Part shown: piece after piece, positions 55,472 through 64,000 of the stretch | Layout of the letters: each line of letters starts with the position of its first letter | Position numbering within the stretch: position 1 is the first letter of the stretch | Origin: Candidatus Amulumruptor caecigallinarius | GTDB lineage: Bacteria; Bacteroidota; Bacteroidia; Bacteroidales; Muribaculaceae | Direction: 5' to 3' | Assembly: GCA_023665575.1 (NCBI GenBank) | Contig: JAMPDQ010000001.1 | Span: 41,424 to 105,423, forward strand | DNA: 64,000 nt | Translations under genes and position numbers: made by a program | Notes under the pieces: generated by a model | The model's database searches: none | What the model was told of the DNA's origin: nothing | The model's input: the letters and a program-made list of their open reading frames with translations, nothing else

Positions 55472-56611
55472 ATGATATATATATTCCTCATTGCCGTATT
55501 ATTGTTCGGGAGTGTCTATTACAACGACAAACGCCCGGACAAGGGGAATATATATCTGATAATCGAGTATCTTGTAATTGTGTTGATCTTCGGCCTCCGA
55601 TATAAGGTCGGGGGCGACACGTGTGTCTATTTTTATCAATATGACGAGTGGCCCACGCTCGACGAGTTTCAGAGAATTGGCTATGAAAGTGAGCGCTTCA
55701 ATATAGGGTGGGTGCTTCTTTCAGGAATAAGCAAGTTGATATATAACGATTTCGCCACTCTGCAGATATTGCAGTCGGCGATTGTGAACGCGGCTTTCTT
55801 CTATTTCTTCAAGAAGCATGTGCCCAATTATTTCACGGCCATACTGTTTTATGGCTTGATGTATATGCTTACGTTCAACACGGAGCTGATGCGCGCATCG
55901 CTGGCGATAAGTGTGTTTCTTTTCGGATTCGATTTCTATCTCAAGCGTAAGTGGGTGCAGTATTATCTGTTGGCCATTGTAGCATTTTTGTTCCACAACG
56001 AGGCGGTGATGATGATGGCGTTGCCGGTGTGTGTGCTGCTGTCGAAGATAAAGACGAATCTGTTCAATCTGACGATATTGCTGCTCATTTGCGTGGTGTC
56101 GGTTTTGATTTTTGATGTCACACCATATCTGTTGTCGGTGTTGTCGGTGTCGGAACGTGTGTTGTCAACTCTGGAGAATTATACAGAGATGACCAACCAG
56201 GCCAATGTCAACGGATTTATAGCGCAGACGTTTTATATGATGCCGTGGTTTCTCTTTCTATGGCTGTCGAAAAATCACCGCAATCTTTATTGGCGCGGCT
56301 TTATCATACTTTTCATTTTCTTCTCATATCAGCAGCTCAGATATTTGGAGGTGATGGTGAGGGCATGTGATTTCCTCTATCCGTTCACTATTGTGGCAAT
56401 GTGCTACGGATGCCGGGTGCTGAAGAGAAATGTGGATTTTCTGATGAAGTCGGCAATTGTGGTGTGTCTATGCATCGCGATATCAGTGCGTCTGTACGGG
56501 TTTATTGCAAATGAGCACTGGAAATTGTTTTATCCTTATTCATCAGTGTTTTCGCCTCAGGAAAATTCCGAACGCGAGAGTCTTGTGGATGAGTTCCAAC
56601 AGATAGACTGA
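55472..56611 (+). CDS. EpsG-family polysaccharide polymerase
   Basis: A 379-residue integral membrane protein with about ten hydrophobic helices, matching EpsG (Wzy-like). The block DKRPDKGNIYLIIEYLVIVL, then FGLRYKVGGDTCVYFYQYDE, is the family signature near the N-terminus (the RYxVGxD motif). It would join exported repeat units into polymer in the periplasm. It follows wzc by 12 nt and precedes wza, so the three secretion functions lie together. Confidence 0.85.
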   Translation: MIYIFLIAVLLFGSVYYNDKRPDKGNIYLIIEYLVIVLIFGLRYKVGGDTCVYFYQYDEWPTLDEFQRIGYESERFNIGWVLLSGISKLIYNDFATLQILQSAIVNAAFFYFFKKHVPNYFTAILFYGLMYMLTFNTELMRASLAISVFLFGFDFYLKRKWVQYYLLAIVAFLFHNEAVMMMALPVCVLLSKIKTNLFNLTILLLICVVSVLIFDVTPYLLSVLSVSERVLSTLENYTEMTNQANVNGFIAQTFYMMPWFLFLWLSKNHRNLYWRGFIILFIFFSYQQLRYLEVMVRACDFLYPFTIVAMCYGCRVLKRNVDFLMKSAIVVCLCIAISVRLYGFIANEHWKLFYPYSSVFSPQENSERESLVDEFQQID

Positions 56612-56680
56612 TGATATAAAATTCCGATTTGATAATAATTTTTAACGTTTCAGCGTTATATATAGAGTAGAATTATACAT

Positions 56681-57529
56681 ATGAAGATTTTCAGCGTAAG
56701 AACAATCGTGAAATCAGCCTCCGGGGCTGCCTCCGCATGCCTGCTTTTTCTTGCGGCATCGTGCAGCACCCCGAAAGATGTTACATATTTTCAGGATATA
56801 AAGGAGGGGCATACAGTGCTTCCTGAAGGAGTGTCCGCTTTGAAAGTCGCTCCTGAAGACAAGCTTTCAATAATTGTCACAACACAGGATCCGAATCTGT
56901 CGGCACAGTTTAATCTTGTGATGACACAGAGCAGGATTGCCACGACAAGAAGCAGTGTGTCAGAGTCGCTGAATGTGAGCGATTCACGCACCGGTTTTTA
57001 CACGGTAAATGCCGATGGCGACATTAATTTCCCGGTGCTCGGGAAGCTGCATGTGGCAGGCATGACCCGCTCGCAGCTCGCTTCATATATAGAAAAACGC
57101 CTCATATCGGAAGATTTGGTTAAGGATCCGGTGGTGACTGTGGAATTTATCAACACCGGAGTGTCTGTGCTCGGAGAGGTGCACAACCCCGGACGGTATG
57201 AGTTTAACAAAGACCGTGTCACTGTGCTGGATGCTCTTGCATTGGCCGGAGACATGAGAAACACCGGCATGCGCACTAATGTGAAAGTGATCAGGGATAA
57301 CAACGGGCAGCGTGATGTGTATGTGCTCGATTTGACCAACGCTGAGGAATCGATGAAGTCGCCGGGATATTATGTGCAGCAGAACGACATGATTTATGTG
57401 GAGCCAAACGAACGGTCGAAACGGGAAACCACCTCAAGTGGCAACACTCTTTATAATCCTTCGTTCTGGGTGTCGCTCGGATCTGTGGGGATCACAGTTG
57501 CCACGCTTGTGGTGACGATATCCAAGTAA
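56681..57529 (+). CDS. Wza-type polysaccharide export lipoprotein
   Basis: A 282-residue lipoprotein: lipobox FLAASCS with the cysteine near residue 28, then TPKDVTYFQDI. The Poly_export domain spans residues 50-145 (LKVAPEDKLSIIVTTQDPNL, FYTVNADGDINFPVLGKLHV) and an SLBB domain follows (VSVLGEVHNPGRYEFNKDRV). The C-terminal hydrophobic segment (SLGSVGITVATLVVTIS) is the helix that in short Wza homologues crosses the outer membrane. It forms the export channel with Wzc. A short leader separates it from the polymerase gene. Confidence 0.92.
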   Translation: MKIFSVRTIVKSASGAASACLLFLAASCSTPKDVTYFQDIKEGHTVLPEGVSALKVAPEDKLSIIVTTQDPNLSAQFNLVMTQSRIATTRSSVSESLNVSDSRTGFYTVNADGDINFPVLGKLHVAGMTRSQLASYIEKRLISEDLVKDPVVTVEFINTGVSVLGEVHNPGRYEFNKDRVTVLDALALAGDMRNTGMRTNVKVIRDNNGQRDVYVLDLTNAEESMKSPGYYVQQNDMIYVEPNERSKRETTSSGNTLYNPSFWVSLGSVGITVATLVVTISK

Positions 57530-57552
57530 CACCGGCTTCGCCAAGCAGCCTA

Positions 57553-58608
57553 ATGACTAAGCCTATGAAAATAATGCAGGTGATCACGCTCTGTGAACTT
57601 GGGGGTGCGCAATCTGTTGTCAGCAATTTGTCGAACGAACTTGTCAGGCGCGGTCACGAGGTGATAGTGGTTGCGGGCGAGGGTGATGGGAAGATGCTGA
57701 CACTCCTCGACAAACGCATCAAAACGGAGCGGATTCCCTCATTGGTGCGTCGGCTGTCTCCACTCAATGAGCTGAAAACGCTCGTGGCAATGCGCGGGAT
57801 TTATCGTAAATATCGCCCCGATGTGATTCAGCTGCATTCATCGAAGGCCGGATTGCTCGGACGTCTGGCATTTCCCGGATCAAAGACTCTCTACACAATT
57901 CATGGTTTCGATTCCATCCGTGTGGCCTACCGCAGGTTTCTTCCGCTGGAGAAAGTGTTGCAGCATCATTGTTCGGCAATTGTGGGTGTGAGTAAATATG
58001 ACCGGGATAATCTCATAAAGGAGGGAATCACCGACAATGTGTCGTTTGTATACAATGGCATATTCCCGCCCCGGCATCTTAAGGAGGATCCCTTCGCAAA
58101 TATGAATAAATATAAGGGAAAGATTCTGTGCATTGCCAGAATATCACCTCAGAAAAAGCCCGAACTGTTTGCCGATGTGGCGGCTCTTATGCCCGATTAT
58201 GCCTTTATATGGATTGGCAATCAGAAGATACCGGAGGGGAATTTCCCCGACAATGTCTTCTTTATGGGTAATATCCCGGGTGCGGGCTCTTATACTGAGC
58301 ATGCCGATGTGTTTTTCCTTCCGAGCAATTACGAGGGGTTGCCGATGTCGATAATCGAAGCGCTTGCATGCGGCACACCGGTAGTGGCTTCCGCAGTGGG
58401 TGGAATCCCGGAGATTCTTAACGGCAAAAATGGTTTCGCCGTGGAGAATAATGCCCGAAAAATGGCGGAAAAGATATCCGAGATAATGGCTTCGAAAGAG
58501 GCTTATGAGGCAATGTCGTGTGAGGCGCGCAATGTATATGCCCACTGTCTGACTGTGGAAAGGATGACGGATGGATATTTAGAAATTTATAATGAGATAA
58601 CCGGCTGA
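57553..58608 (+). CDS. Family 4 glycosyltransferase
   Basis: A 351-residue GT-B enzyme: KIMQVITLCELGGAQSVVSN at the start, DVIQLHSSKAGLLGRLAFPG, a donor domain with ILCIARISPQKKPELFADVA and the E-x7-E motif in NYEGLPMSIIEALACGTPVV. The start may be ATG 57553 or the Met at codon 5 (57565), the latter matching family starts better. It resembles enzymes adding the first or second sugar of capsule units. It is followed 4 nt later by the epimerase gene. Confidence 0.9.
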   Translation: MTKPMKIMQVITLCELGGAQSVVSNLSNELVRRGHEVIVVAGEGDGKMLTLLDKRIKTERIPSLVRRLSPLNELKTLVAMRGIYRKYRPDVIQLHSSKAGLLGRLAFPGSKTLYTIHGFDSIRVAYRRFLPLEKVLQHHCSAIVGVSKYDRDNLIKEGITDNVSFVYNGIFPPRHLKEDPFANMNKYKGKILCIARISPQKKPELFADVAALMPDYAFIWIGNQKIPEGNFPDNVFFMGNIPGAGSYTEHADVFFLPSNYEGLPMSIIEALACGTPVVASAVGGIPEILNGKNGFAVENNARKMAEKISEIMASKEAYEAMSCEARNVYAHCLTVERMTDGYLEIYNEITG

Positions 58609-58612
58609 AATA

Positions 58613-59608
58613 ATGAAAGTGACACTAATCGGGGGGAGCGGATTCATCGGCACCAGAATTTTGGGGCTGCTGAGCGAGAACCCGACAAAATACAGCGTGA
58701 AAAACATTGACCTGCAACCCAGCCATTTCTTTAATGAAGTGACAGTTATCGGAGATGTGCGTGAGCAGGATCAAATGGACCGCGAACTCCGTGGCACGGA
58801 TGTGGTGATATTGCTCGCTGCGCAGCATCGAGATGATGTTACGCCGACATCACTCTATTACGATACGAATGTGGGCGGCATGAAGGTTACTCTTAAGGCT
58901 ATGGAACGCAACGGGATAAAGAGACTTGTATTCTTCTCCTCGGTGGCAATCTATGGCATGAACAAGAAAAATCCGGATGAGTCTCATCCGGCTGACCCGT
59001 TTAATCATTACGGAAAATCAAAATGGCAGGCCGAGAATGTTGTGAAAGAGTGGCATGAATCGCACCGCGACTGGAATGTCAACATCGTTCGTCCCACAGT
59101 GGTGTTTGGCGAAAGAAACCGCGGCAATGTATATAATCTGCTAAATCAGATTTCTTCCGGCAAATTCCTTATGGTGGGCAATGGAAACAACAAGAAGTCA
59201 ATGGCCTATGTGGGGAATGTTGTGGCTTTTGTGAAATTCATGATTGATGATCTGACTGAAGGCTACAATGTGTTCAACTATATTGACAAGCCGGATGTGA
59301 ACATGAACCAATTGGTGTCGCGGGTGAGCGAGGTGCTTCAGAAACATATTCCGGCCACTCACTTTCCCTTCTGGCTTGGCATGGCGGGCGGATATTGCTT
59401 TGATTTGCTGGCTAAAATCACGGGGAAGAAACTTGCCATAAGCTCGGTGAGGGTGAAGAAATTCTGCGCCACCACGGAATTCGACTCCACGAAGGCGCAC
59501 AATAGCGGCTTCATTCCCCCCTATACGCTCAGAGAAGGGCTTGCGAGGACACTCGAATTCGAATTTGTGCATCCGCGCACAGATAATGTCACCTTCAAGA
59601 CAGAATAG
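58613..59608 (+). CDS. NAD-dependent epimerase/dehydratase
   Basis: A 331-residue extended short-chain dehydrogenase. NAD site GGSGFIGTRILG (residues 6-17), catalytic Ser in FFSSVAIYG and Tyr-Lys in NHYGKSKWQAE (about residues 136-146), RPTVVFGERNRGN following. It would modify a nucleotide sugar or lipid-linked sugar for the neighbouring transferases; the last part with a hydrophobic stretch (PFWLGMAGGYCFDLLAKITG) resembles enzymes acting on membrane-bound substrates. It is the last gene of the cluster, and a repeat-derived hairpin follows. Confidence 0.85.
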   Translation: MKVTLIGGSGFIGTRILGLLSENPTKYSVKNIDLQPSHFFNEVTVIGDVREQDQMDRELRGTDVVILLAAQHRDDVTPTSLYYDTNVGGMKVTLKAMERNGIKRLVFFSSVAIYGMNKKNPDESHPADPFNHYGKSKWQAENVVKEWHESHRDWNVNIVRPTVVFGERNRGNVYNLLNQISSGKFLMVGNGNNKKSMAYVGNVVAFVKFMIDDLTEGYNVFNYIDKPDVNMNQLVSRVSEVLQKHIPATHFPFWLGMAGGYCFDLLAKITGKKLAISSVRVKKFCATTEFDSTKAHNSGFIPPYTLREGLARTLEFEFVHPRTDNVTFKTE

Positions 59609-59616
59609 GACCTGTC

Positions 59617-59675
59617 AGAGTCTGTTTCAGCTCATGTATGTGCACCTGATGTTAAATTTTTATGAAACAGACTCT
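59617..59675. repeat. Paired inverted copies of the dispersed repeat
   Basis: AGAGTCTGTTTCA (59617-59629) and TGAAACAGACTCT (59663-59675) are perfect 13-bp inverted repeats with a 33-nt loop. The second copy is preceded by ATTTTTA, as in other copies. The pair follows the last capsule gene and may end its transcription. Confidence 0.85.
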
Positions 59676-59729
59676 TAATTCTGAGATGAATTTCAGGACC
59701 TGGACAGAACAGTGGCTTTCTGAAAATCT

Positions 59730-59761
59730 TTTGGAATTCTCGTAAAAAAAATGTATCTTTG
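59730..59761 (+). promoter_or_regulatory. Promoter of the thrS-infC-rpmI-rplT operon
   Basis: TTTG (59730-59733) and TATCTTTG (59754-59761) are 20 nt apart. The start point is near 59768, leaving a leader of about 115 nt; no T-box or clear hairpin attenuator was found in it. Confidence 0.75.
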
Positions 59762-59884
59762 CGCGAATTTGTGGGTTCAATTGCTTGCTTTTGGCTCTGA
59801 AGATGCCGGCCTGAGGGGTGCTGCTTCATGGAGCGATTAAGCATGTGTTTGAGCTTCTTATAGTTACAGAACATAAGCAAAAAT

Positions 59885-61828
59885 ATGATAAATATAACTT
59901 TCCCTGACGGAAGTGTAAAACAATATGAAGACGGAATCACTCCGTTGAAGGTTGCCGAGAGCATCAGTCAGCGTTTTGCGCAAGACGTGCTCGCATCCAA
60001 AGTGAACGGGCTGGATTGGGATCTCTCACGTCCTCTCAATGAAGATGGTGCAATTGAATTTTTCAAGTGGGATGACCCTGAAGGCAAGCATGCTTTCTGG
60101 CATTCTTCAGCTCACTTGCTTGCAGAAGCGCTTCAGGAGCTTTATCCGGGCGTGAAATTCGGTATCGGCCCGGCTATTGAGAACGGCTTCTATTATGATA
60201 TCGACCCGGGTGAGCACAAAATCACAGCCGAGGATTTTCCTAAAATCGAGAAGAAAATGCTCGAGATGGCTCAGCGCAAGGAGGAAATCCGACGCGCGGA
60301 TATCTCGAAGGATGACGCACTCAGGATGTTTGGCAATCGTGGAGAGGTGTATAAATGCGAACTCATAAGCGAGCTGGAAGATGGCAAGATCACCACATAT
60401 ACGCAGGGCGCATTTACCGATCTTTGCCGCGGACCGCATATTCCTACAACAGCTCCCATCAAGGCTGTGAAAATCACTTCGCTCGCCGGAGCCTACTGGC
60501 GCGGTGATGAGAAGCGTCAACAGCTTGTCAGAGTGTATGGAATCACTTTCCCCAAGAAGAAAATGCTCGATGAATATCTCCAACTCCTCGAGGAGGCCAA
60601 GAAACGCGACCATCGTTTGCTCGGAAAGGAGATGGAGCTCTTCACATTCTCACCAACTGTGGGTGCAGGCTTGCCTCTCTGGCTGCCGAAGGGCGCTGCA
60701 TTGCGCGACAGGCTGGAGCAGTTTCTGCGTAAAATCCAGAAGAAATATGGCTACCTGCAGGTGATTACCCCCCATATAGGCAACAAGGCGCTCTATGTCA
60801 CCTCGGGACACTGGGCCAAATATGGCAAGGATTCTTTCCAGCCGATTCATACACCCCAGGAGGGAGAGGAATATATGCTCAAGCCGATGAATTGCCCTCA
60901 CCACTGCGAGATTTACAAAGCTGTTCCGCGCAGCTATAGGGATCTTCCGCTGCGCTTCGCAGAGTTTGGCACCGTGTATCGCTATGAGCAGAGCGGCGAG
61001 CTTCACGGACTCACCCGTGTGCGCGGATTCACGCAAGATGACGCTCACCTCTTCTGCGCGCCCGAGCAGATCAAGCAGGAGTTTCTGAAGGTGATGGATA
61101 TCATTCTCTATATCTTCAAGGCTCTTGATTTCCGGAATTTCGAGGTGCAGATTTCATTGCGCGACCCGAAGAATAAGGAGAAATATATCGGTAGCGATGA
61201 AAATTGGCATCTGGCGGAAAATGCAATTATCGAAGCTTGCGAGGAGAAGGGGCTCAAGGCGCGCCAGGTGGAGGGCGAGGCCGCCTTCTATGGTCCGAAG
61301 CTCGACTTCATGGTGAAAGATGCCATCGGCCGCCGCTGGCAGCTCGGCACAATCCAGGTGGACTACAACCTGCCGGAGCGTTTCGGACTGGAATACACGG
61401 GCGCCGACAACTGCAAGCATCGTCCGGTGATGATTCACCGCGCGCCGTTTGGCTCTATGGAGCGTTTTGTGGCCGTGCTGCTGGAGCACACAGCCGGAAA
61501 TCTCCCGCTTTGGCTGATTCCTGACCAATGCGCAATTTTGCCTGTCAGCGAGAAATATAATGAATATGCCCGCAAGGTGGCTGCCCAACTTGATGAGGAG
61601 GGAGTGCGCGCGATGGTGGACGACCGAAATGAGAAAATAGGCAAGAAAATCCGCGACAACGAGCTTAAGAAAATACCCTATATGCTTATTGTAGGGGATA
61701 ATGAAGCCTCAAGCGGAAATGTGTCGGTGAGACGCCGCGGAGAGGGCGACAAAGGCGTGATGAGCGTGGCAGAGTTTGCCCGGGAAATCAATGATGCCGT
61801 CGCAGCCTCCACAGGTGAAATGAAATAA
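59885..61828 (+). CDS. thrS: Threonyl-tRNA synthetase
   Basis: A 647-residue class II synthetase. The TGS domain is at residues 1-62 ([20 protein letters not shown]), the editing domain has [20 protein letters not shown] and CRGPHIPTT, and the catalytic core has [20 protein letters not shown] (zinc-binding Cys/His) and motif 2 [20 protein letters not shown]. Motif 3 follows in [18 protein letters not shown]. The anticodon domain forms the last 110 residues. Length is standard. It leads the conserved operon with infC, rpmI and rplT. Confidence 0.98.
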   Translation: MINITFPDGSVKQYEDGITPLKVAESISQRFAQDVLASKVNGLDWDLSRPLNEDGAIEFFKWDDPEGKHAFWHSSAHLLAEALQELYPGVKFGIGPAIENGFYYDIDPGEHKITAEDFPKIEKKMLEMAQRKEEIRRADISKDDALRMFGNRGEVYKCELISELEDGKITTYTQGAFTDLCRGPHIPTTAPIKAVKITSLAGAYWRGDEKRQQLVRVYGITFPKKKMLDEYLQLLEEAKKRDHRLLGKEMELFTFSPTVGAGLPLWLPKGAALRDRLEQFLRKIQKKYGYLQVITPHIGNKALYVTSGHWAKYGKDSFQPIHTPQEGEEYMLKPMNCPHHCEIYKAVPRSYRDLPLRFAEFGTVYRYEQSGELHGLTRVRGFTQDDAHLFCAPEQIKQEFLKVMDIILYIFKALDFRNFEVQISLRDPKNKEKYIGSDENWHLAENAIIEACEEKGLKARQVEGEAAFYGPKLDFMVKDAIGRRWQLGTIQVDYNLPERFGLEYTGADNCKHRPVMIHRAPFGSMERFVAVLLEHTAGNLPLWLIPDQCAILPVSEKYNEYARKVAAQLDEEGVRAMVDDRNEKIGKKIRDNELKKIPYMLIVGDNEASSGNVSVRRRGEGDKGVMSVAEFAREINDAVAASTGEMK

Positions 61829-61882
61829 AGACAAACAATAAATAAAAAGAAATCAGCCGGAGCAGCAAACCGGCCCAACTGA

Positions 61883-62590
61883 ATGGAGAAAAAACCGCAA
61901 TTCGGCGCACCGCGTCGCCCGATGGGTCCCAGACCCCCGCGTCCGGGACAGCGCCCCCCAAGAGGGGGAGACCGCAGAAACGACCCTCATGCCATTAACG
62001 AATATATCCGAGCACGCGAGGTTCGTCTCGTCGGCGATAATGTGGAGCAGGGAATCTACCCGATTCAGCAGGCTCTGAAAATAGCGGAGCAGCAGGAACT
62101 CGACCTCGTGGAGATTTCTCCCAACGCTGAGCCTCCGGTGTGCAGGGTGCTCGACTATCAGAAATTCCTTTATCAGCAGAAAAAACGCCAGAAGGAACAG
62201 AAGCAGAAAGCTGCGAAGGTGGTGGTGAAGGAAATAAGATTCGGTCCGCAAACCGATGACCATGACTATAACTTCAAGCTCAAACATGCCCGCGGCTTCT
62301 TGCAGGAGGGCTCGAAAGTGAAGGCTTATGTGTTTTTCCGAGGCCGTTCTATCCTTTTCAAGGAGCAGGGTGAAGTGCTGTTGCTGCGTTTTGCCAACGA
62401 TCTTGAGGATCTCGGTAAAGTGGAGATGATGCCGGTGCTTGAAGGAAAGAGGATGTCGATAATGCTCTCACCGCTGAAAGCCGCTCCCAAGAAGGAGGAG
62501 AAGGGCATGGAACGCAAGGATGCAGCCAAAAAGGCCGCCAGACTTGCCGCTGAAAAAAATGAGAGTCCAACGGCAGAGGAGGATTCTTGA
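61883..62590 (+). CDS. infC: Translation initiation factor IF-3
   Basis: A 235-residue IF-3 with extensions on both ends, as in Bacteroidetes: a Pro/Arg/Gly-rich N-terminal 35 residues, then the N-domain ([20 protein letters not shown]) and linker, the C-domain with [20 protein letters not shown], and an Ala/Lys-rich tail. It blocks premature 50S joining and checks the start codon. It begins with ATG; E. coli infC uses ATT for self-control, which is not seen here. A small hairpin (GCCGG/CCGGC, 61856-61874) lies before the ATG. Confidence 0.97.
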   Translation: MEKKPQFGAPRRPMGPRPPRPGQRPPRGGDRRNDPHAINEYIRAREVRLVGDNVEQGIYPIQQALKIAEQQELDLVEISPNAEPPVCRVLDYQKFLYQQKKRQKEQKQKAAKVVVKEIRFGPQTDDHDYNFKLKHARGFLQEGSKVKAYVFFRGRSILFKEQGEVLLLRFANDLEDLGKVEMMPVLEGKRMSIMLSPLKAAPKKEEKGMERKDAAKKAARLAAEKNESPTAEEDS

Positions 62591-62658
62591 ATATATAAAT
62601 TAGAGACCGTAGGCACTCGGTGCCGAGGTAAATTTTAAACAACTAAATTTTAACTGAA

Positions 62659-62856
62659 ATGCCTAAAGTAAAAACCAACGCCGCTGCGAAAAAGCGTTTC
62701 GCACTCACAGGCACCGGTAAGATCAAAAGGAAACATGCTTATCACAGCCACATCCTGACCAAGAAGTCGAAAAAGCGTAAGAGAAACCTCGACCACACCG
62801 CTCTTGTGGCTCCGGCCAATGAGAAGCAGGTTCGCGAACTTCTTACTCTCCGCTAA
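62659..62856 (+). CDS. rpmI: Ribosomal protein L35
   Basis: A 65-residue, strongly basic protein, standard for L35: [20 protein letters not shown], then [20 protein letters not shown]. It binds 23S rRNA in the large subunit. It lies 68 nt after infC; between them GGCAC-TCG-GTGCC (62612-62624) forms a small hairpin that could be part of a control site. Confidence 0.98.
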   Translation: MPKVKTNAAAKKRFALTGTGKIKRKHAYHSHILTKKSKKRKRNLDHTALVAPANEKQVRELLTLR

Positions 62857-62971
62857 TCACAGCAGTAGCATTATTTTCAACTGCAGCATTTAACAAACAG
62901 ATTTTAACAACCGAATGTTTAGCTCCGCAAGTGCAAGGAAATGCCGCTGACATTCAAAAAATTAAGAAAAG

Positions 62972-63319
62972 ATGCCTAGATCAGTAAATCACGTGGCTTC
63001 AAGAGCCAAAAGAAAGAAAATATTGAAACTGACCCGCGGTTATTATGGTAGCCGCCGCAATGTGTGGACAGTAGCCAAAAACACATGGGAGAAGGGTCTC
63101 ACTTATGCATATCGCGACCGCAAGCAGAAAAAACGCAATTTTCGCGCTCTCTGGATTCAGCGTATCAATGCAGCTGCCCGCATGGAGGATCTTTCATACA
63201 GCAAGCTTATGGGTCTTATTCATGCAGCAGGCATTGAGATTAACCGCAAGGTGCTCGCTGAATTGGCGATGAACAATCCCGAGGCTTTCAAGGCTATTGT
63301 GGCTAAAGTAAAGAAATAA
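62972..63319 (+). CDS. rplT: Ribosomal protein L20
   Basis: A 115-residue basic protein, [20 protein letters not shown], then [16 protein letters not shown], matching L20, needed for early assembly of the 50S subunit. L20 represses its own operon in other bacteria, and the 115-nt gap after rpmI could carry a control site, but no known motif was recognised in it. Length standard. Confidence 0.98.
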   Translation: MPRSVNHVASRAKRKKILKLTRGYYGSRRNVWTVAKNTWEKGLTYAYRDRKQKKRNFRALWIQRINAAARMEDLSYSKLMGLIHAAGIEINRKVLAELAMNNPEAFKAIVAKVKK

Positions 63320-63401
63320 ATTCTGCATCAGCAGACAACGGAAAGAGTTATTATAAACTATTTCTAACAGTAAAGGAGGGCATGCCGCGCAGGCGTGTCC
63401 T

Positions 63402-63439
63402 CTAATTTTGTCCGATTGCCAGCAACCGGACAAAATTAG
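63402..63439. repeat. Long inverted repeat after rplT
   Basis: CTAATTTTGTCCG (63402-63414) and CGGACAAAATTAG (63427-63439) are perfect 13-bp complements, and TTGC/GCAA can pair inside the 12-nt loop. It lies in the 310-nt gap 63320-63629, which contains no gene. Confidence 0.85.
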
Positions 63440-63476
63440 GGATAAGGGATTGGGGATTGGGTGGGATGGTGAAAAG

Positions 63477-63513
63477 AAAAACGGAGTCAAGGCCTCAGCC
63501 CCGGCTCCGTTTT
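63477..63513 (+). terminator. Terminator of the thrS-rplT operon
   Basis: AAAAACGGAG (63477-63486) pairs with CTCCGTTTT (63505-63513) and ends in a T run; the loop is 18 nt with an inner GGCC. Confidence 0.7.
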
Positions 63514-63629
63514 GTCGCTAATGCATTGTTCTATTATTTTCGGCAATGTCTGCGACAATCACCTATATTTATGACAACTGAATTTGAGAAAAGTTTATTG
63601 TGTGTTCTCAAAAAAAGTTAAAAATTTTC

Positions 63630-64000
63630 TTATTTTTTTATGTCATAACCCTGGTCGCGCAGGTAGTCTTTTATCCGGTAGGCCATCGCATGGTCGTAGT
63701 AGTTGAGTATGTGCGCCACCCAGTCGTTGTCGGTGGTGCCTCCGGAGCGTGTGCGGTTGTAGGCCTTCACCACTTCATCGTAGGCTTCAAGCTCTTCTGT
63801 CATCTTTTCGGTGTCCCGGCGATATTCGTTTTTGAAAAATACAAGCGATGTGGGCTGTTTGGGCTTGAGGTCGGGATGTTCACGCGGTATGCCCAGTGCG
63901 AGTCCGCACACCACAAACACACCCTTTGGAAGCTTTAGAAGTTCGGCCACTCTGGCGGGGTCTACCGTGCGGAGATAGCCCACGCAGTTGGAACCGAGTC
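63630..64000 (-). CDS. Nitroreductase-family protein, C-terminal part
   Basis: The frame is open to the window edge, so only the C-terminal 123 or so residues are present. LGSNCVGYLRTVDPARVAEL, then PKGVFVVCGLALGIPREHPD, are the FMN-binding C-terminal region of nitroreductase/NADPH-dependent flavin oxidoreductases of the NfsA type. The GTG at 63983 is inside the gene, not its start. The enzyme would reduce nitro compounds or quinones with NAD(P)H. It converges with the rplT operon. Confidence 0.8.
   Translation of the reverse strand, partial: LGSNCVGYLRTVDPARVAELLKLPKGVFVVCGLALGIPREHPDLKPKQPTSLVFFKNEYRRDTEKMTEELEAYDEVVKAYNRTRSGGTTDNDWVAHILNYYDHAMAYRIKDYLRDQGYDIKK

Noticed and set aside
59762..59884. 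T-box leader before thrS
   Set aside because: No T-box sequence or terminator/antiterminator pair is visible, and T-boxes are not typical of Bacteroidetes.

Overview
This window looks like a chromosome segment of a Bacteroidales bacterium, most likely a Muribaculaceae-type gut commensal; that placement is inferred from content, not from a database search. The evidence is: Bacteroidetes promoters (TTTG, about 20 nt, TAnnTTTG) in front of several genes; a DUF4270-type lipoprotein; an inositol-lipid gene cluster; a secreted giant protein with a Bacteroidetes C-terminal sorting-like tail; the short one-domain glycogen-synthase homologue; and an IS4351-like IS30 element. Most of the window is ordinary core genome. 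The accessory parts are 1-2300, 17100-18200 and the polysaccharide cluster at about 46050-59610.

Layout. 1-2300 is a scar region: an IS30 element, an antitoxin next to a frameshifted YafQ-type toxin, and a C-terminal scrap of what may be a phage portal protein, then tRNA-Thr(CGT). 2500-17030 is mostly on the minus strand: trmD plus a MATE exporter, inositol-phosphate synthase, a tightly overlapping set (pdxA, sugar/inositol nucleotidyltransferase, ATP-grasp protein, CDP-alcohol phosphatidyltransferase, HAD phosphatase) that reads as an inositol-lipid pathway, rlmN, a SurA/PpiD-like periplasmic isomerase, metK and a DcaP-like porin. 17100-18200 holds decayed fragments (a HAD domain of the RNA-repair type and a RecD-like helicase tail). 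18217-25900 carries two ABC-F ATPases, a Dabb protein, ffh and panCD. 25091-41008 carries a GT5-like protein, a DUF4270 lipoprotein, a CapA-like protein, galE plus a nucleotidyltransferase, holB, an AddB-like nuclease, pth, rplY and a 1474-residue secreted repeat protein. 41379-46057 has NDH-2, a META lipoprotein, an S4 RNA-binding protein and a TPR protein. 46054-59608 is an exopolysaccharide/capsule cluster (flippase, four recognisable glycosyltransferases, one GT-like protein, beta-helix protein, Wzc, EpsG-type polymerase, Wza, epimerase). The window ends with thrS-infC-rpmI-rplT and a partial nitroreductase.

The most interesting signals are not genes. (1) The metK mRNA has a leader of about 225 nt with a well-matched promoter, a closed stem domain, an intrinsic terminator with seven U residues, and an upstream 7-nt segment exactly complementary to the terminator's 5' arm: the architecture of a transcription-attenuating riboswitch. 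Short motifs in it resemble the SAM-II/SAM-V core, but the class is unproven. (2) A dispersed palindromic intergenic repeat (arms like TGAAACAGACTCTAAGG, core like CTGCTTTAACATTTT) occurs in about ten more or less degraded copies, one of which straddles a stop codon and offers an alternative start codon. (3) The inositol-lipid cluster has an ATP-grasp protein and a nucleotidyltransferase beside a CDP-alcohol phosphotransferase with an unusual active-site spacing. (4) The giant secreted protein holds two 292-bp identical segments 975 bp apart.
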